From Strongylocentrotus droebachiensis (taxonomy: Eukaryota > Echinodermata > Echinoidea > Camarodonta > Strongylocentrotidae): DNA of 64,000 nucleotides. Below the pieces are notes generated by a model that worked only from the letters and a program-made list of their open reading frames with translations, had not been told where the DNA came from and did no database searches. The stretch is taken from positions 310,001 to 374,000 of the forward strand of contig JAVYIG010000173.1 in assembly GCA_035222895.1 (NCBI GenBank). The letters are read 5' to 3'. The position numbers and the translations under genes are program-made. Below, one piece after another: positions 12,223 to 24,111 of this stretch (its first letter is position 1; every line of letters starts with the position of its first letter).

Positions 12223-12433
12223 TTTATGACTTGAGGCATAGGTCCCCTAGTTAATAAGCATAGTAGCATACACATGCTTTAGAAGTCCCGCAAAACACAC
12301 ATTGGCAAATTATTATTCAATACAATCTGAGAATGTATAATATTATCTAGATCTATTTATTTATTTATTTTTTTCAAAATAATTCCATAAATTTGGGTAA
12401 AACTAAAATATTCCACCTTTATGAGCGACAGTG

Positions 12434-14279
12434 TAGATAAAGAGAAACATAAAGACAGAGTGAGAAGGCAACATGGAAGGAAGATGATGCGAACCTGACC
12501 CTACCCTCACCTGATGGCCATGTTATTTTTTATATACTCCCCATATTGATGACACCGGTGCCCCCCCCCCCCCCCCTTGCATCAGTGCCTCCTCTTTGAG
12601 CGAGAGCTACTCCCATGGATGAAATCGAAATAATATTTAATTTAATTGAACGCCCTCATCTCCATTCTCCCTCTTGTTCAGAAAAAAGGCCAGTTCTTGT
12701 CTATTTGTCTACATTGAGCGAGTCGAATGAACCCAATTATAGTGTATCTGTACTTTGAGTCTGTAAAGACAATGTTCACCTCCCTCTGTATCACGGCGCC
12801 TTTTCTGAGTGATCTGATTGGTCAAATTTAAGATCACGTGACACTAAGTGGCGCCTTGGATTGCAAGGCATTGCATAAACACTTCCAATAATTATTTTGA
12901 AATAATGGTGCCGTTTCTATTCATTCTGAATTCGCTATATGTACATGACAGATGCAGTTTCTATATTTTGTTCTCCTTCTAACTATTTACTCCACCTGGT
13001 CGAGTGCAGTGGGCAGGGTTTTGTCTCCCGCCCTCTAGTGACCTTAATGGCTGCTCTACATTGTTATGCCAAATTAGTAAAAAGAACAAAAGTGACAACT
13101 CGTCTGATCGTATGTTAAATCAATATCACAGCAACATGGGCAGGGGACATTGGAGATATATATTCTAAATCTGTTACCCTCCAAAAGTACCTGAGATACA
13201 TTTAGGTCACGCGTTTCGTCTAAATTTTCTCATACCACTGATCTAAAAAGAGGGTTAAGTTCCGCCTAGTACATGGATGAAACCATTTAAAGAGTTGATA
13301 TTAATCGCACCTTATTTGCTATTGATACCAATCGCAACTATGTAAATAAAAAATAGGAGACTGCAAAATAGCAATTGATTGGAGGACCTGCGATTGATTT
13401 GAATGATGAATCAATCGCTAATTTGTATAAGACGGGGCCAAGGTTTAGTGCCTAAAAATGCGCTTTGATGATTACACCCACAAGTGCAAAGTCACTCAAT
13501 TTACAAGGAATATATACATTCTTATACTTATTTAAATACTTGAATGTGAAATTTCGGCAACTTAGCTTGTAGATAATGAACACGTTTTTTATTATGTTTT
13601 CTATTAAAAGTTCAGTTAAAATTATTTTTGCAAACATGGACTTGAAATGAAATAAACAACCAGTTTTTATTACCGGCATTATAGCGATGCTGGTCTTTGA
13701 CATTTCAACCTTAAATCAAAGGAAATTAAGTATACACCAATGTATTCCCTATTTAAGATGAGTTACAAGTTCCGATGCTATATTTTACATCATTTTCTCG
13801 AGTCACTGACCTTCTTATCTCGACGCGTCTACTGATTACGCTTGATGGTCTGACGTTCGCAATCTGTGAAAATGATAAAAATGGCGACATTAATTTTATA
13901 TTTTCCAACCGTACAACCACACTCGACGAGCAATGTCTACGCTAAACTATAGCCATTAGTTTCACGTGTATCTCGTACATGCATTAACAACTCCTAATTA
14001 TTGTTAAAGAAATCGATCCAAAGATGTGAAGCGAAAAATATTCCTCTTTTTTACAATGATATAACCTGGAAGACAGGTATCCTAAAATTTAATCTGATTT
14101 TACAAGAAAAAGAATTATTTATCTGAAGTGCATAATGTATATCGGGATATTGTTATATTATCACCATCATTGTTGTCATCGTTATCAATAGAAGCTTTTA
14201 TGGTAATCCTCGAGGATATTGTTATAACCATTGATTTCACTTTTACTATTATAACCTTGTTTTCACCATGATTGTCAAT
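12434..14279. other. Non-coding DNA with poly(C) run and GGCGCC motif pair
   Basis: A run of about 16 C lies near 12561-12576. A small block at 12795-12855 is bounded by two GGCGCC hexamers and contains TCACGTGA. No exon is recognised. Confidence 0.4.
12795..12855. repeat. GGCGCC...TCACGTGA...GGCGCC block, copy 1
   Basis: GGCGCC at 12795-12800 and 12850-12855 flank the palindrome TCACGTGA at 12834-12841. The right part, GATCACGTGA then nine bases then GGCGCCTT, closely resembles the reverse complement of part of 20971-21020. It may be a small dispersed repeat or a conserved E-box unit. Confidence 0.4.
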
Positions 14280-14596
14280 CATGAAACTAGCAACGTCAAC
14301 AACAAAAGCCTCATAACATTTTAGTATCTTAAATGATAAACGAAAATTGATAACATGACGATACTAAGATGACTGGTTAATACAAAGATGAATTGATGCA
14401 ATATTGAAAATAGCAACGAAAACAACAAAATCCCCATTACATTTTAATATCTTAAATGATAAACGAAAATTGATAACATGGCGATACTAAGATGACTGGT
14501 TAATACAAAGATGATTTGATGCAATATTGAAAATAGCAACGAAAACAACAAAATCCCCATTACATTTTAATATCTTAAATGATAAACGAAAATTGA
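14280..14596. repeat. 123-bp tandem repeat, about 2.5 copies
   Basis: The landmark CTTAAATGATAAACGAAAAT recurs at 14328, 14451 and 14574, exactly 123 bp apart. Copies 2 and 3 are almost identical, while the first copy is more diverged at its left edge. The short frame at 14567-14890 on the minus strand begins within it and has no recognised domain. Confidence 0.88.
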
Positions 14597-15000
14597 TATT
14601 GAAGCACTGTAAACATCTTTGCCTCTTTTTTCCCCTCTCCGTTCTTTTCTATCTCTCATCTTTTTAAATTTCCAGAAACTTTTACCAAAAAAAATTGCGA
14701 TATTTATCCACATATCTTTTATCAAAAGACAGATCCAGGGATAATATATATTCCCAGGTCCAACAATCGTAGAACTGGGACCATTTTGTACATCATAAAT
14801 CATACAATAACATGACATATAACCGAGTCTCTCTTGTCCCATAATACTAGATGCAGAGGGGTTGTAAATCATTTCGCAATATCGTTCCAAGGCAATAGAG
14901 CGATAGACCTACAACAAACATGATGTATTATCCTCTTGGCACGTGAAAGAGTTTCCATCGACCTTTTTCTCTGAAAGAGGGCACAAATAAGAGGCATTTA
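14597..15000. other. Non-coding DNA, no feature recognised
   Basis: No exon or structured repeat is recognised between the 123-bp tandem repeat and the TTTA tract. Confidence 0.35.
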
Positions 15001-15388
15001 TTCATTCTTTTATTTATTTATTTTATTATGTATTTATTTATATATTTATTTATTGATTGATATTTGTAGATTATATAGTCATTCATTTATTTTGATTTAT
15101 TTTTTGGAAGAGTTTCAATTGACCCTTTTCTCTGGAAGAGAATACAAATATTAGGTATTTATTTATTTATTCATGTATTGTATTATTTTAATCTATTATT
15201 TATTTTGATATCTATTTATCTGTTCATTTATTTATTTGTGTATTATTTTATTCATTCATTAACGTATTTATTCATATAGTAATTTATGAGTTTATTTGTT
15301 ATTCATTTATCTTGTATGTATCTATCGACTATCTATTCAGATACTTATTTATTGATTTATTTATTTATCTATCTATCTATCTATCTAC
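15001..15388. repeat. Interrupted (TTTA)n / (ATCT)n microsatellite
   Basis: Runs of TTTA and ATTT dominate the interval and end in an ATCT run at about 15367-15386. It is interrupted by a duplicated phrase resembling GAAGAGTTTCAATTGACC/GAAAGAGTTTCCATCGACC (here and at about 14946). It is non-coding. Confidence 0.85.
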
Positions 15389-16587
15389 CAGTATAGCAAA
15401 CGATTATTTGTACTAAAACTGCACTATCAAAATATTGTTTTAGAGGACCATAAAAGTATTATTGGGATGATAACTTTATTTAATGCGTGAAATCAAACAC
15501 AGATGTCAGTCTAAATTTTCCAAGATTATTAATGAGAGGTATTTTGAAGCTTCCAGAACACTGCTGCTAAAGGTCCTTTTTTTAAAGGTAACAGATTTGT
15601 ATAAACTAAACGATTGTGGTGTACGTAATATCGTAACTGTTTAACTATCAAAGGAAATGTTTAACGAAAATTCATAATTTTTCCTCTTATACTAATTTGT
15701 CGAATATCATTTTTCGGAAGCGTGTCCTAATCTTGTTATTCGGCACAGAGGGTCTTTCCCCCTGGAGGAGAAATACTGTGGCTAACAAAAAGAGAGAGTT
15801 GACGTTATGTTTGATGACGAAAAATATTCTTGGATTAGGAAATGAATCGTCAGGTCGTCATAGTTGAAGAAGTTGTTTTCTCTTTGTGAAGAAAAAAAAA
15901 GAAGTTGGAATTCTCAGCTGTTTTTCCTCCTCAACGATTCTCCTCCCCCTCTTTATTCTAACTTTTTATATTTTTGAATACATGCACAGAGAGCATTGGG
16001 GGAGGAAATCTTTCCTAATCCTTGCTAAATTGTTTGCCTGAGGCGATGGTGTTACAAACATTAGAATAAAACGCTGTGACGCTAATGGTTTTCAAGATTT
16101 GACCGTCACTTCTATTCAACATTGATCAAGTTCAAACACGTTCCCAAATTCATGAACTCATGGTGTGACAGTGACAAGTTCCTCAGACTGCTATGTATTT
16201 TATTGTTTGGGTTTAAATGCAGTTTTATCCCATATTTTGACGTGGGATAAGCCGCATGTCGCCGTTAAGGATTGGGTACGATTGTTTTCGTTTTGTTATA
16301 CAGGATCATTTTATCCGGTAGGTGACAGGTACACACGGTATCGTGGTATACAGTTCGAGAAAGCAAATTCCAAAAATTATCGCATGTAGCTATTCCCGTT
16401 GTAAACTTTCGTTTGGGGATAAAAGTTGATCTAGATTAATCGAACTCTTCGTGATTTAACCCTCGGCCAATCATGAAAAATGAAACATTACATTAAAAAC
16501 CATCAGAAATATCAGGAAATGATTTAATACCAGCGTCAAGTCCGAGGGAAAGGGGGACGCCAGGGTGGGTGTGTCCCTTTTGTGGGT
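15389..16587. other. Non-coding DNA, no feature recognised
   Basis: A 74-codon frame at 16165-16389 has mixed composition but no recognised domain and no convincing splice context. Nothing else is seen. Confidence 0.35.
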
Positions 16588-16607
16588 GGGGGGGGGGGGG
16601 GGGGGGG
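16588..16607. repeat. Poly(G) run of 20
   Basis: There are twenty consecutive G, preceded by further short G runs. It is a candidate for slippage and for G-quadruplex formation. Confidence 0.95.
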
Positions 16608-16631
16608 TAACTTTATATCATACTTGCCTGA

Positions 16632-16865
16632 TGTGGGAGCACAGTGGTATATTGGTAAATACTCTTGACTCTCAATCCATAAGGTCCCGGGTTCGATCCT
16701 TGTTAGGGGCTTACATCCTTGGACAAGGTGTTTACCTACGACTGTGCCACTCGACCAAGGTGTTTTACATGGGTACCTGGCAATACTGGGATAACAGTTG
16801 CAGTGTCCTTATAGGCACAGCAGTTTTAATCGCGATGAGGCTGTTACTGTAAGGTTATGCATGCG
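16632..16865 (+). mobile_element. tRNA-derived SINE, family B
   Basis: A tRNA-like head has box A TGGTATATTGGTAAATAC, the loop-like CTTGACTCTCAATCC and box B GGTCCCGGGTTCGATCC. The body contains GGACAAGGTGTTTACC and then TGGGTACCTGGCAATACTGG. Head sequence and body differ from family A, so this is a separate SINE. It lies just after the poly(G) run. No poly(A) or clear target duplication was found, so the ends are approximate. Confidence 0.7.
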
Positions 16866-19800
16866 TCCCTATAATATAGTTTGGCTGAAAATTGCCGCTT
16901 GTGTGGCTTTTCCCCTGGTCCCACTCCATTTAATTAACCTAGATTAGAGGCTGAATATTACATATTTCTTTCAACGGAGTAAAATAAAACTGATGTTATA
17001 ATTAAACAGCAGGATTGAAAAGGCACGTTTGAATAATCGGTTGTCATGTCTTTACCGTCCTTTACCTTGATCTACAGAAGAGAAAACAAAATCCTCTGAA
17101 GGGGTACTAAAAGGTGAGAAACATCCAAAAATATTTACCAAATGGATATTTTTCAGCGTCTTCCTTAATCTCCATTTAGATGTGGACTTGTTTTTCGATA
17201 TCATAAGCAAATTTTAAAATCAAGAAGATAAATGGAATATGATGAATGGGTAGCATGTGGCCAGTTTTAACTTCATACCGGCTATTTTTTCTTCATCCTC
17301 TTTACTGAGGGATAGCATTTCGATCATCAGCTCCTCCGAGTTACGTCTGGTAGTTGAACTTGATTAATGTGTTGTGCGTATCCAACTTACGGGATTTAAT
17401 ATAGTTCAAAGTATTTAGAACATGATGGATGAGTTTTCATGACAGACACGGGCGAACAAGGCGGCAAGGTGTTGATGTACATGTCTAAACAAGACTGTGT
17501 AACCATAATGCCCTAGTTCGAATAAGAATAACCCACTTTCTCTACCCTTTTTACATCACACAGTCCTTTATTCTATTGTATAACGTATTCCTCAAATAAC
17601 TTATAATGGGCTATAGAACATTTGAAAGTTCTAAACTTTTTTGATAGTATCTGAGAGAAGGTCGAATATAAAGCATATAGGTCAGTTGCGTATCCAGAAA
17701 TTACAACAACAACAAATGGAAAGGAATCTACCTATTAGACCATGAATGTATTGTATGCATCTGAGTAGAACTAGAATATTATGCTGTTGGAAATTTTGCT
17801 TCTACCAAAGCCAACTTGGTATAAACAGCCCCCTTCTATATTTTGCATAATATCGGTCATTCAAATGAATTATCATTGTCTATTTGACAGAATTTGTAGA
17901 GTGAATTCCAGAAATTGTGTCTGTCCGTGTATTCATAACTTACGGTCCATTGGAACGTGTTTTTTTTAATCTCATAAAAGGACAAAAATATCTTGAACGA
18001 TCATTGTAGGCATGTATTTGAGCTAGTTATGATATTGTCCATGTTATACACAAATAAAAATAATATTTATACATCTGCTAGCATGATTAAAGTTCAGAAG
18101 CACTCGAACCCGGCGGATTCATCACATCGAAGTTTTCTAGAAAAGGAAAGTCTTCATCTGTAAATGTCATGTTCGTCAGGGTAAAGCAGAGCAAGAAAGT
18201 CTCGGAAATTTGTATTCTATCCAAATAACTGGAAATTCTGAGGAAGTTCTGCCATCACGTATGATCGACGCGGGACTGATGAGGCAATGGGGGTTTCTTC
18301 GCCCTCTATCCACCATCTGCTTGTAATAGGGGGTCCATCAAAGAATCGCCTACGGGCATTGAGTGGGTAGGAACTTGAAGGAGCCGGAGGGTAAACGGGG
18401 GCAGACTAGAGGGATGGTCTTGACCCGCCCTCTCTCATTCCCCATCAGGAAGAGATCGCTCCCAACAGGTTGCAGAAGGAGATGGATGATATTTGGTTTA
18501 CTAGTTGTACCTTTCTGTGTCGATCTAGCCAATGGTTTCATAAATTATCCACCTACATATTAAGATATCCACAGTCTCATTATGTTTAGAAAAGTACAAC
18601 ACACAAAACTAACTTCATCGTGTCCTTGACTGCATGGAGGATCTTTCATGCAAGCTTTCTCTAGAGCTTCTCCTAAATACCTGTCCACTTACATTCAAGT
18701 CATATATTCCTGAATGCAATAATTGGTGCAAATTAGCAGATGGCACAAAATATTTTTTTAAAAATCGATATTTTGTTTCCTTTTTTTATTAAATGGATCA
18801 GTAAAACGATAAGGAAAATCAAAGGGTAAAGATCAAGTTGATTGGAGAAACAAAAGCTGATCCGTGTGTGGTGGTTGGGAAATAAACAGATTATGTAGGC
18901 GCCTTATTTGCTTATTCCTCCATCATCATAGGGAAGATACGGCCATTCATTTTTGCGGGGATCTGGTCACTAATCACTGGTCGTGATCTTTCCACAAAGT
19001 ACTGCCTTTATATTCAATTTCACACTTCCACGTTCGGTCAAATCAAACTTCACAGGTTCGGCGACTTGCAAAAGCAGAGCTCGCCCTTAATGATACAATT
19101 TGAAATAAGTTATTGTTAGTTTTATAATCATCAAAAACGCCAAACAAACTATTTTCTTTGCGTCAAGGTTATCATGATGACCCGCTTACTACACCGTGTC
19201 GTGGGAAAACAAACAATACCCGTTAATAATTTAATCCCTCTTTTCATCATATTGTACCTCATCCATAACGATGATCACTATTTTGGCAGATTTCTTAAGA
19301 ATACAATTTGTTTTTCGTATAGTGGGTGTTAGGAAACTGCCTTTTTATCAGATGACTGAAGATGATTAGTATAAGGATCGCCTTGATGTTGATCTTATCT
19401 CTTTTGTCATGTTTACTTACGGGTGTAGCTGAACAAGTAAGTTCACTTTTGTACAAAAGCTTTAGTAAAAAATATTTACTTTACGATAAAAAGGGTTGAC
19501 TCGGTGATACAATTTACATTCCAGCCTTTTACTTTTTTTTTCATTTTTACAGTGATTAAATGGTTGTGAGCTTTTATCAACAACAAAAAACTAAATTATC
19601 TGCAAATTGTAATGGTATGGATTGCATGATATTATTTTTATCCTCCGGGTGGGGAGGTAGACATTTTATATATATGGGTCAACTTATTATCCATAGACAC
19701 TGATTAGCGATTGCAGCATTGAAATCCATTAAAAACATCAATATCAAATATCTTCATGTTAATTTATTTTTATTCAACTTATGTAAGCCCATCTTTTTAA

Positions 19801-20665
19801 GAGGGGAAATTGTCACTCTAAAAAGAGATTAAGTTCCCCCCAAGTCCAGGTTGAGAATGTTTAGATCTAATCCTTGCCAAACTATACCAATAGCAAGATT
19901 GATCATAACTATTAGCTATCGTGGGCGATACTCAATGATGCTGTAGGAGTAAGAAGGGTAAGGGGAACTTTTTAGAAACCACTTTGGGAATGATACTTCG
20001 TAACAGGGCAATACATTATGCGTGGGATCATATTAATCAAAACTTTAGTCGGGTTTCAAGCAAACATTAGCAGGTGGAAAGGGTTTGAGTGAGGGCGGAT
20101 CAAATGGATTGTTCTTCGTTGATATGGGCCTATAATGATCTGTGCCTTTCCCTTTATTTGTTACCCTTTATCATATTCGTAAACCATCTTTATCCTTTTG
20201 ATTTTAGCCCTCTTATGATTCATTTTGGTTCAAGAATCCTTTGTTTTCATTCCGTAATTTGTCACTTTCATCACAACTTTCTTTCATAACTATCTCCAAA
20301 CATTTACTTCTCGTATAATCCATACTACACCTGCATCAAAAAATGTATTGGCTTTTGACTGGTTAAGAGCCCTTCGCATGACCAGAAGAAAAAAGAATGA
20401 TAAATTTGTTCAATTTCTTTAAAAAATTATTAAAATTGCTAAAAAAATATAAAACAATTAATTTTCTAAATAAATTTGTTTGTTGTTTTGATTTAGTAAA
20501 TTCCATTAAAATCTAAAATGTTAACAAATTTCAATTTTAATTTAAAAAAAAAAAATTATATTTAAAAAGTTGATACAATTTTTTGTTTAACCCATACTAT
20601 TTAATCAACCATTTCCCCCCAGGTATGGTAGAGGTGTGATGTACTAACTATATTACCATATTTAG
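16866..20665. other. AT-rich non-coding DNA
   Basis: Mostly featureless. A short stretch at 18449-18589 follows a pyrimidine-rich tract ending CAG and stays open for 46 codons (see findings). T- and A-rich runs occur at 18750-18790 and 20400-20590. Confidence 0.4.
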
Positions 20666-20787
20666 TAACTCGGGGAAGCTCCAACACCGGCGCCGTACTG
20701 ACGTTATAATATGCAAATTCGTATTTTGAGTTCCAAGGTCAATATGATGATGACATGCGGCGCCGGTGTTGGAGCTTCCCGGAGTTA
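20666..20787. mobile_element. 122-bp Mutator-like MITE with 9-bp target duplication
   Basis: Terminal inverted repeats of about 30 bp begin TAACTCGGGGAAGCTCCAAC on the left and match the reverse complement of the right end with one mismatch. The repeats include ACACCGGCGCCG. CATATTTAG flanks both ends (20657-20665 and 20788-20796), a 9-bp duplication typical of Mutator-like elements. The 60-bp core is non-coding. Confidence 0.85.
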
Positions 20788-20970
20788 CATATTTAGTAGA
20801 TATGGTATATGGCGGGTAAACCTTGGGTAAATACTAACCGACTTCGATATTTTTTATCAAAATCAAGCAAACAAACAAACAAACAATCAAATCAAGCAGA
20901 TTTTCGGTTAAGAGGACATAATTTGGGGCTTATGTTATTTCTGTACAGCATTAATGATCACGAAGTAGAA

Positions 20971-21020
20971 GGCGCCATGTGATTATCACGTGATCAGTAT
21001 ATCGGTGCTTGCGAGGCGCC
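20971..21020. repeat. GGCGCC...TCACGTGA...GGCGCC block, copy 2
   Basis: GGCGCC at 20971-20976 and 21015-21020 bracket TCACGTGA at 20986-20993. Reverse-complemented, the segment GATCACGTGA plus nine bases plus GGCGCCTT parallels 12832-12857. Confidence 0.4.
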
Positions 21021-22185
21021 ATTTCTATGCAGTGTGCGTTAGAACATGTACAGGATGAAGTATGGTTTGACTTCACAGCCGATGGATATTGTGGACAAAC
21101 CTTCAACAATAACAATCATAATTTAACATATAATAATAATACTGTGCAAAAGTAAAGTTTAACTACAGAAGAGCAAAATACTCATATTTCTCAACATTTG
21201 TTTAAGTTTTAATTGAGATCACAAGGTTAACTTCTAAACATACGGATTACTAATACTTTCATGATTGTATTATTGATTTCCCCTTTAATTAAATGAGAAT
21301 GAAGTATAAGAGATGCTACTACTCGTTTACCACATAAGATATACACTTGTTTCAAATTTAGTTTCGTATGTTCAAAGAATCCTTGAAGTATGAACAAGTC
21401 TTTCAAAAACTTTGACTGTATCTAAGATATAAACGGAATTATACTATTTTAACCTATAGACGCCATTTTACAAAGTGCAGTCATCTCACTCTGCATAGAT
21501 GTTTGCTTCTGATTCAGCGGCAATGATGTGGTTTTACCTAGAAGAAGACCAACAGATTTATTTCCTCGAAAATTAAGTGTTTCTTTTATAAAGACAGATG
21601 TCGAATGAGAGTATTCTGATGACAGGAATGTCGTCATCCTAATCGGGGTAATAATTAGCTTTTCAAACACCAGGAAGTTCATTACTTAATATTGTACCAA
21701 ATGTATGTTCATACGCAATTAGAATGATTATCGAAAAGGAGATTTATAGTACTAAATAATTGATTTGATCCATTTAATATCAAGTCATTTTTATGTTTGT
21801 ACATCGTCATTTAGGTTCTACACAAGAGAAAGACAGGGATAAGGTGAAAGGTGAACGAAAGGAAGTTATGTGGTTGGGAGTTATGGGGTGTGAATTCAGA
21901 AATTATATCCGTCAACGGAATGGGGAATTATAAGCCTTGAACCAGTCTTGTTAAAATAATGAATGTGATAAGTGAGCGTCACAATTTAGGATTTACCACG
22001 AGGATGGTGGGGTAATTAGGCACTCGACTTTAGCAGACCGTGTATGCACGCTGCCAACCTCCTGGTATAGACTTAACATAAATGGAAGGCAACCCCGATA
22101 TCCGCCCCCTCTCTAAGCTTTGGACCTCATTGTGATCGTGTACCCCAGCCACGCCAATGATAACGGCCATTGGTGTGGTAGAGAG
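21021..22185. other. AT-rich non-coding DNA
   Basis: No exon is recognised. A 77-codon minus-strand frame at 21449-21682 has no identifiable domain. Confidence 0.35.
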
Positions 22186-22236
22186 AAAGAGAGACAGAGA
22201 CAGAGACAGAACGAGAGAGAGACAGAGAGAGAATCA
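22186..22236. repeat. GA/GACA-rich microsatellite
   Basis: AGAGAGAAAGAGAGACAGAG-like purine repeats with interspersed GACAGA units. Confidence 0.85.
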
Positions 22237-22370
22237 TGTTAATATCAATTTAATATATAAACATGTGTATTTTTTCCACCATTAAATTCGATATAATACA
22301 ATTTGTGCACTTCGTAAACAATCAAGTTAGTAAATAATATATAGGCTTACATGGAGAAATGTAATAATTA

Positions 22371-22427
22371 TTATTAGTAGAAGAAGTTGTAGGAGTAGAT
22401 GTAGTAGTAGTAGTAGTATTCGTCGTA

Positions 22428-22469
<42 letters not shown>

Positions 22470-22481
22470 TAGGAGGTAGTA
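22371..22481. repeat. (AGT)n microsatellite
   Basis: AGT repeats with a few interruptions, the longest pure run at about 22432-22470. The poly-threonine frame on the minus strand is a product of the repeat. Confidence 0.93.
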
Positions 22482-24103
22482 ATAGGCGTGCAGCATTTGT
22501 ACAATGGGATTATTTGTGTGTTTCGTTTACTTTTATGTACCTGTTCTAGTAGAGTATATAATTGGAATGCAACATGGTAAATAGATAAACCGATTTTATT
22601 TTAGGTCACCATGGAATCTGTACTTTTAGGTGAAAGTGTTAAAAGGACCATTATGCTGTGTTGTATCGGTAATAAGTGACCGATATTCTGGTTAACCGCA
22701 TCCCCCAATCCGTGTAGTTAATAGACGTGAATTAAGTTATGTCCTTCAACGTTTTAGAAACCACAGTCCCAGATTGCAAATCAAAACATTAACCTCACCT
22801 ACGAGAATATCGGGCATGATGAATGAAGTGATGTCTGATGTGTCTGCCCCAATCTACGTTCATCAGACTATCTTTATGTATGTCAGTCTGTTTGCTTGTC
22901 TGTTTGTCTGTATAACTGTCTGTATGTTTGTTTGTACATCATTATGTGCCTTAGATATATAAAAGAAGGATAATTAGTGAAACAAAGTGTAAGAACGGCT
23001 TTAAACAAGACGAAAAATCTTTAGTTTATCTTCGTAATTATTGTATAAAGTTATCTTTCGGTTGTATATCTGTCTATGTATTAGATAACCCTCACTATCT
23101 ATTCATTTATGAATCTATATCTGCTTTATCTATGTCAGGTTGCCTGTTTATAATGTATTTTGAGGTGTGCCGATTTCTTCAATGTTGTCGTCATGTACAT
23201 CTCCCTACGTGTTTAGCCATATGTTTGAATGCCTGAGTATTGGCAAAAAAACAAAAGTGTCGCTTTTTTCCTTCAACTTTTCACATCTGTGTAATCTATT
23301 GATTGTTTTAAGTCATGTTCACACATCTCACGTGACCTGACGTCACATTTAACACGACATCACGTGATCATCCATTAGCGGTTTTGTCTACCATTTTCAT
23401 CGAATATTTCCTCATTTCTTCTAAGAAGATAATCTTGTTCGATCTGTGCTTGATGGATATATAATGACCGCCAAACCACTGTCTCCATGACTTGTGACCG
23501 TCCAACCGAGGACTTTCAACACTGAATAACCTTTCTCTAATTGACTCAGCATTCAAATCACGCATGACGTCTATTGTAGTTTTACATCAATTCCAAGTTA
23601 TCTTAACATTGAGCTTTCATAATCTTGACTAGATTGATATATAACATCGCTTGCAGTTATGGTGATTATCGTAAATGGTTTACAAAAAAAGATTCTGAGT
23701 CTTTAATCTACTAGAAAACGGGTAGAAATTTACCCGTATGAAACACCCATGTTTTTTTTCCATGTCTTAGGCTATGGATGAATACCATTCGAACGTTTGC
23801 TGCACAGTTCTCTTGAGTTGTGTGCTTAGTGACCCAGAGGCAGATCTGGCTGTTCAAGCGCCTCTCGATTGCTTAAATTATACATCGAAGTCAAAACAGT
23901 GGTTGATAAATCTCACGAAGCATTTGCCGGTTTCTGTATTTAAAAAAATAGAAGCTAGTAAAAGGTAGGGTATATCCATCTCCCTTGCTAAATGGATAAT
24001 TTTCTTTTGTGTGTGAAAGTGTAACACGGGAGCCATTTTAAGGTCGTGTGAAATTCATAGAGCAGTGGCCCTTGACTTTGAAAGGTGATGGTGACCTACT
24101 ACA
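22482..24103. other. AT-rich non-coding DNA
   Basis: It contains an E-box/CRE cluster at 23328-23367, listed separately. Otherwise no exon or repeat is recognised. Confidence 0.35.
23328..23367. promoter_or_regulatory. E-box / CRE / E-box palindrome cluster
   Basis: TCACGTGA (23328-23335), TGACGTCA (23338-23345) and TCACGTGA (23360-23367) fall within 40 bp. The first and third are perfect 8-bp palindromes of the bHLH-ZIP (USF/MITF) type, and the middle one is a full cAMP-response element for CREB/ATF-type bZIP proteins. No gene start is recognised within 1 kb, so function is inference. Confidence 0.45.
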
Positions 24104-24111
24104 CATTTAGC

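Larger units (their letters stand above)
11507..12433. mobile_element. 927-bp palindromic foldback element (TA duplication) with a SINE copy in each arm
   Basis: The left end begins CACTGTCGCTCATAAAGGTG and the right end is its reverse complement, flanked by TA at 11505-11506 and 12434-12435. The arms are about 460 bp, roughly 90 percent matched, and meet around a short loop near 11968-11980. Each arm holds the same SINE-like segment: antisense at 11717-11830 and sense at 12110-12222. There is no transposase. The TA duplication suggests Tc1/mariner-type mobilisation. The open frame at 11979-12254 is a shadow of the right arm. Confidence 0.85.
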
